From Paenibacillus silviterrae (lineage in GTDB: Bacteria > Bacillota > Bacilli > Paenibacillales > NBRC-103111): a stretch of DNA of 64,000 nucleotides. A program made the position numbers and the translations under genes. The stretch covers positions 1,116,001 through 1,180,000 of the forward strand of contig NZ_JASKUT010000002.1 in the NCBI RefSeq assembly GCF_030167925.1. The letters run 5' to 3'. Under the pieces are notes generated by a model. That model was not told the DNA's origin. It did no database searches and saw only the letters and a program-made list of their open reading frames with translations. This document shows positions 8,961 to 16,620 of the stretch, piece by piece; the stretch's first letter is position 1; every line of letters begins with the position of its first letter.

Positions 8961-8987
8961 AAAGACCATGCCGGGGACATGGTCTTT
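8961..8987. terminator. Inverted repeat after the stalk-domain protein gene
   Basis: AAAGACCATG and CATGGTCTTT form a perfect 10-bp stem about 12 bases past the stop at 9000. The T-run is weak on both strands, so terminator function is likely but not certain. Confidence 0.5.
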
Positions 8988-8999
8988 AGAACAATGATG

Positions 9000-10550
9000 T
9001 TATTTTTCATACACATTAATTCGTCTCAGCATATGGCGGTTGTTGTCAAACAATATGATATTCCCGCGGGTATCCATACTAAATTTGGTTGGGCTGGTGA
9101 GACTGATTTCCGTTGAATTGCCCATGAAAAGGGGCTTATCCGCGTTCTGTGACTCCGTATCATCATATGAGCCGGTTCCGGGATTCCAAAGCCCCCGCTG
9201 ATAGGTAAGCTGGTCCAGCATGACGTACGGTTCAACCTTACCATGGATATCTATTCGATAGAACCCTTGATGATCGTGTACATAAAAGCTGCCGTCTCTT
9301 GATGAAGCTTCCAGGATTTCTTCCAGGCTCACCGTAGCTACCTGTGTAATCGTATCGTTCGGTTGAATACGGAGAATACGCTTGTTCGCTTTATCGAGCA
9401 AATAAGTTTGCCCTTCCCATACCGTGGAAACGAGTTGGCTTAGCTTGGCTTCTCTAGGCATAAAGCTTGTTGTGACAGACTGATCTTTTCCAACAGTGTA
9501 TACCTTGTTCTGGTAGCTATTGCTGTAATATACCTTTCCATCACTAGTCGTTGAGAAAAAATTGAATTCACCGAATATATCTTCCTCTTTGGAATAAGTG
9601 ATAAGCTTAACCTCGGGAACAACCTCGAAAAAAGCGAAGCTTACCGATTCGGATGAGATACCCTGCTGTGTGACGTTAGCGGACGTGTATACTTTGTCCT
9701 TCAGCTCATCGTAATGTAGTCTTTGCGGATTCAGCTCGAAATACAGCAGCTTCGATTCACCGTTTTTCTTAGTTGTGTAGTTAAAATTGAATTTCTCGGT
9801 GAGCACGATATGCGGGTTCAATTGTTTGCCCTCGGCCGACCGGTACATCGAAATGAGATGTCCGGTTGCTGATGAGCGGTTTCTACTGAAGTCCAGTGTA
9901 TAGACGTTGTCATTCTTATCTACGACAAGATCCAGAAATTCCATTGCTGCCCTGTAGCTGATCGTATTGCCCGTTACAATAGGAATCGTGCTGTACTGCG
10001 TGTCCCGCTCCGTTAAATTATCGACCGTAGGTCTGCTCAGCTTCTTTTTCGCGGGTACGGGGACGGGGGAAGATTTCTTTATGCTTGTGATCGTAATTAC
10101 CTGCGAGATGTTGTCATAGGTCACCGTCTGCTGGAGACTTTCGCTAATGAAGCGAAGCGGCACTAAGGTCGTTTCATTTATGATTGTGGCCGGCTGCTCC
10201 AACGGAAGGGAGACACCGTTCACACGTGCCTCGGAATGAGCCAACGTTAGCTGAATGGTTGTCGCATCCTTCTGTAGAGTAACCGTCTGTGTCATCTCAT
10301 CCCATGACACCCTTGAGCCTAAAGCTTCCGCGATAAATCGTAATGGTACCATCGTAACACCGTTTTGCAAGATGGGACTTGTTTCTAGTGTAACGGCATT
10401 CCCACGGACTTGGGCAGTTTGTTGATTTAATTTTAATGTAAGTACCGATGGAGCGTCGGGATTATCAAGGGCATAGGCATAGGAAGGAAGGCAACAACAA
10501 AGGGAAAGTCCCGCCAACAGGAATTTGCGGAATCGTTTGGTTTTCTTCAT
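9000..10550 (-). CDS. Secreted protein with copper-amine-oxidase-type stalk domain
   Basis: The 516-residue product has a signal peptide (basic start, hydrophobic LLAGLSLCCCLPSYAYA, cleavage near residue 27). A Cu_amine_oxidN1-type stalk follows at about residues 38-160, with two repeats of the form VPLRFIAEALG and VPLRFISESL. The remaining 350 residues, after a Pro/Lys-rich linker, look like a beta-rich sensor or propeller domain with repeated Tyr/Thr-rich strands; I cannot name it. Such stalk domains are very common on Paenibacillus exported proteins. GGGAGA precedes the ATG. Function is unknown. Confidence 0.8.
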   Translation of the reverse strand: MKKTKRFRKFLLAGLSLCCCLPSYAYALDNPDAPSVLTLKLNQQTAQVRGNAVTLETSPILQNGVTMVPLRFIAEALGSRVSWDEMTQTVTLQKDATTIQLTLAHSEARVNGVSLPLEQPATIINETTLVPLRFISESLQQTVTYDNISQVITITSIKKSSPVPVPAKKKLSRPTVDNLTERDTQYSTIPIVTGNTISYRAAMEFLDLVVDKNDNVYTLDFSRNRSSATGHLISMYRSAEGKQLNPHIVLTEKFNFNYTTKKNGESKLLYFELNPQRLHYDELKDKVYTSANVTQQGISSESVSFAFFEVVPEVKLITYSKEEDIFGEFNFFSTTSDGKVYYSNSYQNKVYTVGKDQSVTTSFMPREAKLSQLVSTVWEGQTYLLDKANKRILRIQPNDTITQVATVSLEEILEASSRDGSFYVHDHQGFYRIDIHGKVEPYVMLDQLTYQRGLWNPGTGSYDDTESQNADKPLFMGNSTEISLTSPTKFSMDTRGNIILFDNNRHMLRRINVYEK

Positions 10551-10657
10551 TAGAATCTCCCTTGTTTACGTAATATTACCAGTTTACTAGGAGAAGTGAT
10601 AAACTGCAATTCATAAATCAGCACTGATTCGGATCATGATGGGTCTTATATATGCTA

Positions 10658-10711
10658 AAAAAACAGCGGCACCCTTAGACCGAGATATCAAGGTCCAAGA
10701 CTGCCACTGGA
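10658..10711 (-). terminator. Terminator downstream of the pentapeptide/VOC gene
   Basis: Stems AGTGGCA/TGCCGCT and GGACC/GGTCT enclose a short loop and end in TTTTTTT on the minus strand. It lies about 115 bases past the stop at 10828. The intervening bases contain a short open stretch reading NMVRLPDRPLTMNEYPVEEG, which may be an old gene end. Confidence 0.75.
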
Positions 10712-10827
10712 TATTGCGTAAGCCTCTCGTTGATATGCTCGCGAACCGAGTAACCAACCCTCTTCTACTGGGTACTCGTTCATCGTCAGCGGCCGGTCGG
10801 GCAGCCTGACCATATTGGGAGCGAAGG

Positions 10828-11706
10828 CTAAGCCTTACAGACCATCAACAGGTTGCCGTCCGGATCGCGGAAAGCGAACCAATGGTCGTACTCGATTTCG
10901 GTGACGAGCTCCGCGCCCTGCTCCTTCATATACTTGAACGAGGCGGCGAGATCGTCCGTCAGCAGCATGAAGGCCGGGGTTTGGAATGTCGGCGGACCGC
11001 CGGGCTCTTTACCGCCCCACATCTGCATTGTATCCAAAATGAGTCCAGACCCTTCAACAGGAATCGAACACAGATGACCGTTTGTAATATGTACGGAATC
11101 GACGGGAATCCCTAGAATCCGGCAGTACCAATCCCTGGCCTTCGCGATATCGCGGACCGGAACGAATGTTGCACCCGTCCGGTTCAAGAGCGGCGTACGC
11201 CTGGTTTGCTCCTCCTGTTGCACGTTGGCTTCCGGTTGTCCCTCCGATCTGTAGCGCTTGAGCAAATCGGAAACATCGATGCCGTCAATCGTCAACCCTT
11301 CGATGTTGCACCCTTCGATGCGAACGCCGCTGAGATCGGACAAAGATATCGTGCTGCCCGTCAGCTCGCACATCTCGAATCGGAGCGGACGCTGCCGCTC
11401 CTGATCTTCTCGGTAGGCCGGGTGCCCTTTCGGAGGCAGGCCGATATTGTGGATATAAGCCCCACCCAGCTGAGCCCCGTCGATTTCCAGGTCTGACAGG
11501 TTGGCATCGGTGATGAAAGTCCTCGACATATTGACGTCCTTGAAATACGCTCCGCTCAAATCCGCGCATGCAACGCGGAAATTGGGCAGCGAAACGTTGC
11601 GGAACGATACTTCCTCCGCGCGGCAATTTTCGAACTCTGCTCCTGCAAGGCTGGAATTCCGTACCACGACTTTTTGCTTGTTCTCCCGCTGATCGATAAT
11701 CTCCAT
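10828..11706 (-). CDS. Pentapeptide-repeat protein fused to a VOC (glyoxalase-like) domain
   Basis: The product has 292 residues. Residues about 15-150 carry pentapeptide repeats (A/S-D/N-L-S/R-x pattern, e.g. LSGAYFKDVNMSRTFITDAN) that build a quadrilateral beta-helix. After a Glu/Gln linker (about 155-170), residues 175-292 form a VOC domain starting ATFVPVRDIAKARDWYCRIL and ending AFRDPDGNLLMVCKA, whose last Glu/His-type metal positions are only partly evident. VOC domains include glyoxalases, dioxygenases and antibiotic-binding proteins. GGAGGAG precedes the ATG. The fusion is uncommon to my knowledge; the activity is not predictable. Confidence 0.85.
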   Translation of the reverse strand: MEIIDQRENKQKVVVRNSSLAGAEFENCRAEEVSFRNVSLPNFRVACADLSGAYFKDVNMSRTFITDANLSDLEIDGAQLGGAYIHNIGLPPKGHPAYREDQERQRPLRFEMCELTGSTISLSDLSGVRIEGCNIEGLTIDGIDVSDLLKRYRSEGQPEANVQQEEQTRRTPLLNRTGATFVPVRDIAKARDWYCRILGIPVDSVHITNGHLCSIPVEGSGLILDTMQMWGGKEPGGPPTFQTPAFMLLTDDLAASFKYMKEQGAELVTEIEYDHWFAFRDPDGNLLMVCKA

Positions 11707-11803
11707 TTCTTCTCCTCCTTCAATAATTCATGAACTAGCAGGCATTGTGGTAGGTAGAACGGCAACAAACGTTTTCATCTTGCGCGGCATATGCGATGTC
11801 ATA

Positions 11804-11821
11804 TGCGAATATATATTCGCA
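11804..11821. promoter_or_regulatory. Perfect 18-bp palindrome upstream of the pentapeptide/VOC gene
   Basis: TGCGAATATATATTCGCA is a perfect dyad about 100 bases before the ATG at 11706, next to a direct repeat ATATGCGA at 11789 and 11801. It resembles an operator for a dimeric repressor (ArsR-like sites have similar ATAT cores), but no regulator gene is adjacent. A 38-codon minus-strand frame with a good ribosome site (TTG at 11844 to 11728) runs through it and could be a leader peptide. Confidence 0.4.
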
Positions 11822-11930
11822 ATATTAACTTCTACGCCAACCAATTTTTTCCTCCTGTTCATTAGGAAAATATTTGTCCGCCACGCGGGGTTGCCTAATT
11901 CCGTCCCGCCCTTTTGTAATTAACGACAGA

Positions 11931-11957
11931 AGGAGCAGCTGCCGCAATCTGCTCCCT
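11931..11957 (-). terminator. Hairpin after the esterase-like hydrolase gene
   Basis: GGAGCAG and CTGCTCC pair around a ten-base loop, about 40 bases past the stop at 11998. The T-tract is poor (CCTTCTG), so it is a weak terminator candidate for the long sulfatase transcript. Confidence 0.4.
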
Positions 11958-11997
11958 GTATCAATTAACTCATTAATATCGGTAACCAAGGCAATCT

Positions 11998-12852
11998 CTA
12001 CTCTAGCACCGTTTCCAACCAGCTTCGGCAGGCTGCAGTCCAGCTTTGCACGGGACCTTTGGTCGTCCCCATGCCAAAACCGTGTTGTCCTGCTCTATAT
12101 GCATGCAGCTCGGCGGGAACGCGTGCTTTTCTCAACGCAAGATAGAAGTTGACACTGTGTTCTGCCGGGGTTATCGTGTCATCGTCAGCAACCATAATAA
12201 ACGATGTTGGCGTATCTTTAGTAACCAATTCATCGGTACTGTATTTCTTCAACACTTCCATAATTGGAGTCGAGCGGTCCCGTCCGTCGTTTGTGTCCCA
12301 ACCCCTCAAGGAAATACAAGGATAACATAAAACCAGAAAGTCGGGCTTCGCACTGATTTGATCCACTGAATCGATAGGCTCATAGATTGTTCTATCGTAA
12401 CAGGTACCTAGAGCAGAAGCGAGATGACCGCCCGCAGAAAATCCCATCACTCCTACTTTTGCAGGATTGATTCCATATTGAGAGGCCATGCTGCGCACTA
12501 GCCTGACGGCTCTTTGCCCATCCTGCAAAGGAACATCGAGCGCCTGTTCATGTCCGTCGCCCGGCATTCTATGCTTTAGAACGAACGCTGTGACACCGAA
12601 GGAATTCAGCCATTCTGCGATATCTGTGCCTTCCAGATTAAACACCTGTCTACGGTAGGCTCCCCCTGGTATTACAATAACGGCAGCTCCGTTAGGCTTT
12701 TCCGGGATAAAGGGAATGAGCGACGGTGCAGTTACTCCCTTAATCACCCTTTTATAGGTATGTTCCCAAGGTTCTTCAAACATGATTTCTTCCATGTGTA
12801 CTTTCTCGGATCCCGGGGCCTTACCTGGGAACAAAAAGATTTCATTTTCCAT
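11998..12852 (-). CDS. Alpha/beta-hydrolase, carbohydrate-esterase-like
   Basis: This 284-residue protein has the oxyanion-loop motif IPGGAYRR, nucleophile elbow GFSAGGH (Ser about residue 140), an acid in ADDDTITP and catalytic His in GQHGFGMG. This pattern is that of the BD-FAE/XynB-like acetyl-esterase group often encoded with glycan-degrading enzymes. No signal peptide is visible, so it would act in the cytoplasm, possibly removing acetyl groups from imported oligosaccharides. It is the last gene on the strand after the sulfatase at 13032. The substrate is inferred from context only. Confidence 0.82.
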   Translation of the reverse strand: MENEIFLFPGKAPGSEKVHMEEIMFEEPWEHTYKRVIKGVTAPSLIPFIPEKPNGAAVIVIPGGAYRRQVFNLEGTDIAEWLNSFGVTAFVLKHRMPGDGHEQALDVPLQDGQRAVRLVRSMASQYGINPAKVGVMGFSAGGHLASALGTCYDRTIYEPIDSVDQISAKPDFLVLCYPCISLRGWDTNDGRDRSTPIMEVLKKYSTDELVTKDTPTSFIMVADDDTITPAEHSVNFYLALRKARVPAELHAYRAGQHGFGMGTTKGPVQSWTAACRSWLETVLE

Positions 12853-12894
12853 GAATCATCACCATCCTGCCTGAATCATAACATTTCGTCAGGA

Positions 12895-13011
12895 CTATTG
12901 CCAAGGATTGTATTTGATGCAGTTGTGGTCGAACAGACGCTGGATGCCACCGATGAAGCTTGGGTTGGCTTCGAACTGGACTCTCCGTCGCGGCAATACG
13001 ATCTTAGCAAT
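12895..13011 (-). pseudogene. Possible C-terminal fragment of a lost gene
   Basis: Between the sulfatase and hydrolase genes a 38-codon minus-strand frame reads like a real protein end: RRRVQFEANPSFIGGI, then FDHNCIKYNPWQ and a stop. It has no start codon or ribosome site. It may be the tail of a degraded gene of the sulfatase operon. I cannot name the parent family. Confidence 0.3.
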
Positions 13012-13031
13012 TCAGCCGAAGGCGGCTGCCA

Positions 13032-14357
13032 TTAAAAACCCATCTTGATCCATCCGCTTTCCTGATCGATGATCGGTTCTCGTGAGAACCCCCCGGTTGC
13101 TTCCCACCATGCTACGACCCGTTGCCGGAGCTCCGCACGCTGCTCCTCTACCTGAGGCTGCCCAGCGATATTCCGAACCTCGTCCGGATCGTTCGCCAAA
13201 TCATACATTTCCTCGAGTTCATCCTCAAGATAATATACATATTTATACCTCGACGTCTGAATGCCAACCATCGGATGGCGTCCCCAATATGCCTTATAGT
13301 GTTCGAAGAACACATGCTCCCCCGCAAGAGGCTCTGACCGCTCCATAACCGGCAGCAGTGAACCTCCTTCACATTCCTCAGGCAATGGAATCCCCGCTGC
13401 ATCGAGCAATGTACCGGTAACCGCTGCGGTCGAGACGAGATCGGGGATGACCTTCCGTTTGGATTGCACCCACGGAACATGTACGATCATGGGCACATTA
13501 TATAGCTCTTTGTAAGGAAGTACGCCCTTCAGACGCAGCCGGTGGGCCCCCTGCATATCCCCATGATCACTGGTGAACAGAATCGCCGTATGCTCCATCA
13601 TCCCCTTTTCCTCCAGTTTATCCAGCACTCGTCCGAGGTAGGTGTCCATAAGCGCAACCAAGCTGCGATACCGTTGAGCGTCCCGACGTACCAGTTCCTC
13701 CGTCAGCTCCGACTCTCCTTTGGAGGAACGCTCCCGCTGAAACGGCGGCTTCCCCGACAGATCGTCGGAGTAGAATGTGTTCGGAACCGGCATCTGCTCC
13801 AGCGGGTATTGTTCCGCGAAGCGTTCGATTAGCTCGAAGGGCTTGTCAACCGGCGTATCCGGATGCGGCATATACCAATTCAGCTTAAGGAAGAACGGCT
13901 TGCTCCCGGAATAATCGTCCAAATAATTTAGCGCTTGCGTCGTCGAAATTGCATCCTTATTGCTGTGGAACCGCGGATCGTCGTTGGCTCCGCCCAGCTC
14001 AATTCCATCTAGGCGGTAATCCGTTACGGCGAAGTCGTGATCAGCCGGCGATAAGCCTAAATGCCATTTGCCGAAATACGCCGTTTCATAGCCGGCCTTG
14101 TTAAATTCCTTGGCAATCCCCCAACCCTTGGGATCCAGTGTATGACCGATCTGATAGACCCCAACTTGATGCGGGAATTTTCCGGTCATCCAGCTTGCCC
14201 GCGAAGGCGAGCATTGCGCCGAGGTGCTGATCGCTCCGGTGAAGCGTACGGAGCGCTCGACTAGACGATCAAGATTCGGTGTATGATAGCTTGGATCCAT
14301 ACAGCTCATCGCATCGATCCGCTGCTGGTCGGTAGAGATCATAATAACGTTTTTCAT
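13032..14357 (-). CDS. Type I sulfatase (Cys-type)
   Basis: A 441-residue S1-family sulfatase. It starts with metal-binding MISTDQQR and carries CSPSRASWMTG, whose Cys is converted to formylglycine, followed by the usual GHTL and GKWHLG motifs and the metal site FTSDHGDMQG. It would cleave a sulfate ester from a sugar. It lacks a signal peptide, so it is probably cytoplasmic. AGGAGG precedes the ATG. The FGE gene lies 60 bases upstream in the same orientation. The position of the sulfate it removes cannot be read here. Confidence 0.93.
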   Translation of the reverse strand: MKNVIMISTDQQRIDAMSCMDPSYHTPNLDRLVERSVRFTGAISTSAQCSPSRASWMTGKFPHQVGVYQIGHTLDPKGWGIAKEFNKAGYETAYFGKWHLGLSPADHDFAVTDYRLDGIELGGANDDPRFHSNKDAISTTQALNYLDDYSGSKPFFLKLNWYMPHPDTPVDKPFELIERFAEQYPLEQMPVPNTFYSDDLSGKPPFQRERSSKGESELTEELVRRDAQRYRSLVALMDTYLGRVLDKLEEKGMMEHTAILFTSDHGDMQGAHRLRLKGVLPYKELYNVPMIVHVPWVQSKRKVIPDLVSTAAVTGTLLDAAGIPLPEECEGGSLLPVMERSEPLAGEHVFFEHYKAYWGRHPMVGIQTSRYKYVYYLEDELEEMYDLANDPDEVRNIAGQPQVEEQRAELRQRVVAWWEATGGFSREPIIDQESGWIKMGF

Positions 14358-14416
14358 TCGTTACGCCTCCTGGTTTTCTCATGATAAATAGAACGGCTCT
14401 TACAAGCGTAGCACAA

Positions 14417-15376
14417 TCACTCTGCTGCATCCGCCGCTACGCGAAACCCGATATTTCCCGATGAGCTATCTGGTGTATTCGACGTACGGGCAGCTACACG
14501 ATATCGATTGCAATAAGACTTATGGCATAAATAAGAGCCGCCGCGCATCACCTTTGACTCCCCATGAACCGGCCCTTTCGGATTCACGGTTACATCCTTA
14601 CGGTGAAAGTCTCTGCTGAACCAATCGGCACACCACTCCCACACATTCCCGGCCATTTGATACAGACCATACCCGTTCGGAGGAAACGCATGAACAGGCG
14701 CGGTGCCGATGTATCCGTCGCCGGCGTTGTTTTTCTCCGGGAACTTGCCTTGAAAAATGTTGCACATATGCATTCCACTCGGTTTCAGAAGATCACCCCA
14801 GGGATATTTCTTTTGCACAAGCCCGCCTCGTGCCGCATACTCCCACTCCGCCTCTGTCAGCAGGCGAGTGCCCGACCATTTGCAATATGCCCTAGCATCA
14901 TTCCAGGATATGTGCACAACCGGATGATCCGGCCGATCCTCCATGGTAGAGTCCGGTCCCTCCGGCCGTCTCCAAGAAGCTCCTTCAACGTTCCACCACC
15001 AAGGTGTGCCTTGGGCCACCTGAGTAACCTTGGCAGCCGCAGCAGGAGTAGCGAGCAGGTGGAACACGAACGACCAGCCGTATCTCTCCGCATCCGTCAC
15101 ATAACCCGTCGCTTCTACAAAGCTCATATACTGTGCGTTCGTCACCGTATACGGACTAATAGAAAAAGGGTTTACCGTAACACTGCGGATGGGCCCTTCT
15201 CCGTCCGAGGGGAAGCCCTCTTCGTCCTCAGTGCCCATCAGGAAGGTCCCCCCTGGCAGCCTAACCATATCTAAGATTTCTGTGGATTTGCTCCTAGATG
15301 AGAAGAATGTCTCCTGCTTACCAATGGTAGTTACAGTGCTCGTTCTGGATATGGAGCAGCAGGACCTTTTTTCCAT
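14417..15376 (-). CDS. Formylglycine-generating enzyme (SUMF1/FGE family)
   Basis: The 319-residue enzyme oxidises the Cys of the C-x-P-S-R sulfatase motif to formylglycine, using oxygen and copper. The FGE-sulfatase domain runs from RLPGGTFLMGTEDE to the end, with TEAEWEYAARGG, GYGLYQMAGNVWEWCADWF and the catalytic pair in RGGSYLCHKSYCNRYR followed by RTSNTPDSSSGNIGFR. The two Cys match those of human SUMF1 (336/341). Many FGE-fold proteins lack that pair; this one keeps it, so it is a true FGE candidate. The ATG at 15376 has GGAGGAGG ten bases upstream; an upstream TTG is too close. It sits among four Cys-type sulfatases. Confidence 0.93.
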   Translation of the reverse strand: MEKRSCCSISRTSTVTTIGKQETFFSSRSKSTEILDMVRLPGGTFLMGTEDEEGFPSDGEGPIRSVTVNPFSISPYTVTNAQYMSFVEATGYVTDAERYGWSFVFHLLATPAAAAKVTQVAQGTPWWWNVEGASWRRPEGPDSTMEDRPDHPVVHISWNDARAYCKWSGTRLLTEAEWEYAARGGLVQKKYPWGDLLKPSGMHMCNIFQGKFPEKNNAGDGYIGTAPVHAFPPNGYGLYQMAGNVWEWCADWFSRDFHRKDVTVNPKGPVHGESKVMRGGSYLCHKSYCNRYRVAARTSNTPDSSSGNIGFRVAADAAE

Positions 15377-15400
15377 ATGAACCAAGCCTCCTCCGTTATC

Positions 15401-15940
15401 TTAGCTGTACACAGCAATCCCTGTGAGCCCTGAGATCATGATGACGAAGAACGGATGCATCTTGAATCTCAAGAGCGCCAGCAAGGAGCAGGCGAAGAAA
15501 AGCATGGCGACGAGCGTCGCCCCGTTCAGCTCGCCGATGATATGGTTACTGATAGCAAAACGGATGGCTCCATAGAAGATTAATCCCGTAACAATCGGCC
15601 GAAGTCCGTAAAATGCAGATTGAACCCATCGGTTGCGGTCGATTTTGCTGAAAAACAGCCCTGCGAGAACCACAATAAGTAACGATGGAAGCACCATACC
15701 CGCTGCAGCGAAGATGGCTCCCGGCAGCTTCGCGACTTGGTAACCCACAAAGATCGCGCTGTTCGTTCCAATCGGACCGGGAGACATACCTGCCACCGCG
15801 ATGACGTCGGTAAAATCCTGTATGGTCATCCAGCCATGCGCGGTCACCTGCCGTTCGATGACAGGAATCATGGCATAGCCTCCACCAAAGGAGACGAACC
15901 CGATCATGAGAAATGTGATGAATAGCTCCCAATAGATCAT
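15401..15940 (-). CDS. CHR-family transporter, half-size protein 2
   Basis: A 179-residue membrane protein with about five or six spans and the CHR signature FVSFGGGYAMIPVIERQV, then VAGMSPGPIGTNSA. It is one half of the two-gene short-chain CHR (ChrA) type, as in B. subtilis YwrA/YwrB. The family exports chromate, a sulfate analogue. The ATG at 15940 has AAAGGAG; longer versions overlap the previous gene. Both CHR genes lie inside the sulfatase operon, so a role in moving sulfate freed from glycans is a reasonable but untested idea. Confidence 0.9.
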   Translation of the reverse strand: MIYWELFITFLMIGFVSFGGGYAMIPVIERQVTAHGWMTIQDFTDVIAVAGMSPGPIGTNSAIFVGYQVAKLPGAIFAAAGMVLPSLLIVVLAGLFFSKIDRNRWVQSAFYGLRPIVTGLIFYGAIRFAISNHIIGELNGATLVAMLFFACSLLALLRFKMHPFFVIMISGLTGIAVYS

Positions 15941-15959
15941 AGAAAGCAGCTCCTTTCGC

Positions 15960-16607
15960 CTAGATGCCGTCGCCAACGTAATAATCCGTATATTTATATC
16001 GTGCTGCTCCAGCCTCCTCCGTATGCTCTTCATCGTCAAGGAGCACCTTCATACCCAATCTGTTCTTCAAAACGACTAGTCCTATTCCAAGCAAAGCCCC
16101 TGCTACAATAATGAGGATCGGGTTCATGTGCCCGAATAGCATAGTGATCACCGTACCCATCACAATCATAAGCGTTGTTTTGTCCAGAACGGCAGTCTTG
16201 CCGATTTTGATGCCCGCATAGACGATTAAGGCGACGGTAGTTGCACGTATGCCCTGGAAGGCAGCCACGATCTTGGGATGATGCTGCACCTGCAAGAAGA
16301 GGATGCACAAGGCGATAACAATAAGAAAGGTCGGAAGCAGCACCCCGGTCATTGCAGCGAGAGCACCGGGAATTCCTGCAATGCGGAAGCCGACGAAGGA
16401 GGCCGAATTAATTGCGATAGCACCGGGAATCGACTCGGATATAGCGAAGATGTCCGCAATATCCTTGTTTTTGATCCACTTGCGCTTCTCCACGACCTCA
16501 CGCTCAATCAACGGTATCATCGCATAACCTCCGCCAAAGGTGACAGGACCAATCTTGAAGAAGGACCAGAAGATCTGTCCAAGCAGCAGCCAGGATATGG
16601 GTTTCAT
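15960..16607 (-). CDS. CHR-family transporter, half-size protein 1
   Basis: A 215-residue membrane protein, partner of the CHR half that follows after 19 bases. Motifs are GPVTFGGGYAMIPLIEREVV and ISESIPGAIAINSASFVG, typical of the N-terminal type half. A charged tail (DDEEHTEEAGAARYKYTDYY) follows the last span. The ATG at 16607 has GGGAGG seven bases upstream and lies 13 bases past the sulfatase stop, which places it firmly in that operon. Substrate chromate or sulfate by family; direction is presumed export. Confidence 0.9.
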   Translation of the reverse strand: MKPISWLLLGQIFWSFFKIGPVTFGGGYAMIPLIEREVVEKRKWIKNKDIADIFAISESIPGAIAINSASFVGFRIAGIPGALAAMTGVLLPTFLIVIALCILFLQVQHHPKIVAAFQGIRATTVALIVYAGIKIGKTAVLDKTTLMIVMGTVITMLFGHMNPILIIVAGALLGIGLVVLKNRLGMKVLLDDEEHTEEAGAARYKYTDYYVGDGI

Positions 16608-16620
16608 GCTCAGGCCTCCC

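Noticed and set aside
11845-12010. Reverse-strand frame reading ELIDTGSRLRQLLLLSLITK to KIGWRRS
   Set aside because: No ribosome site; it starts inside the esterase gene end and crosses the hairpin. It is kept out as probably spurious.
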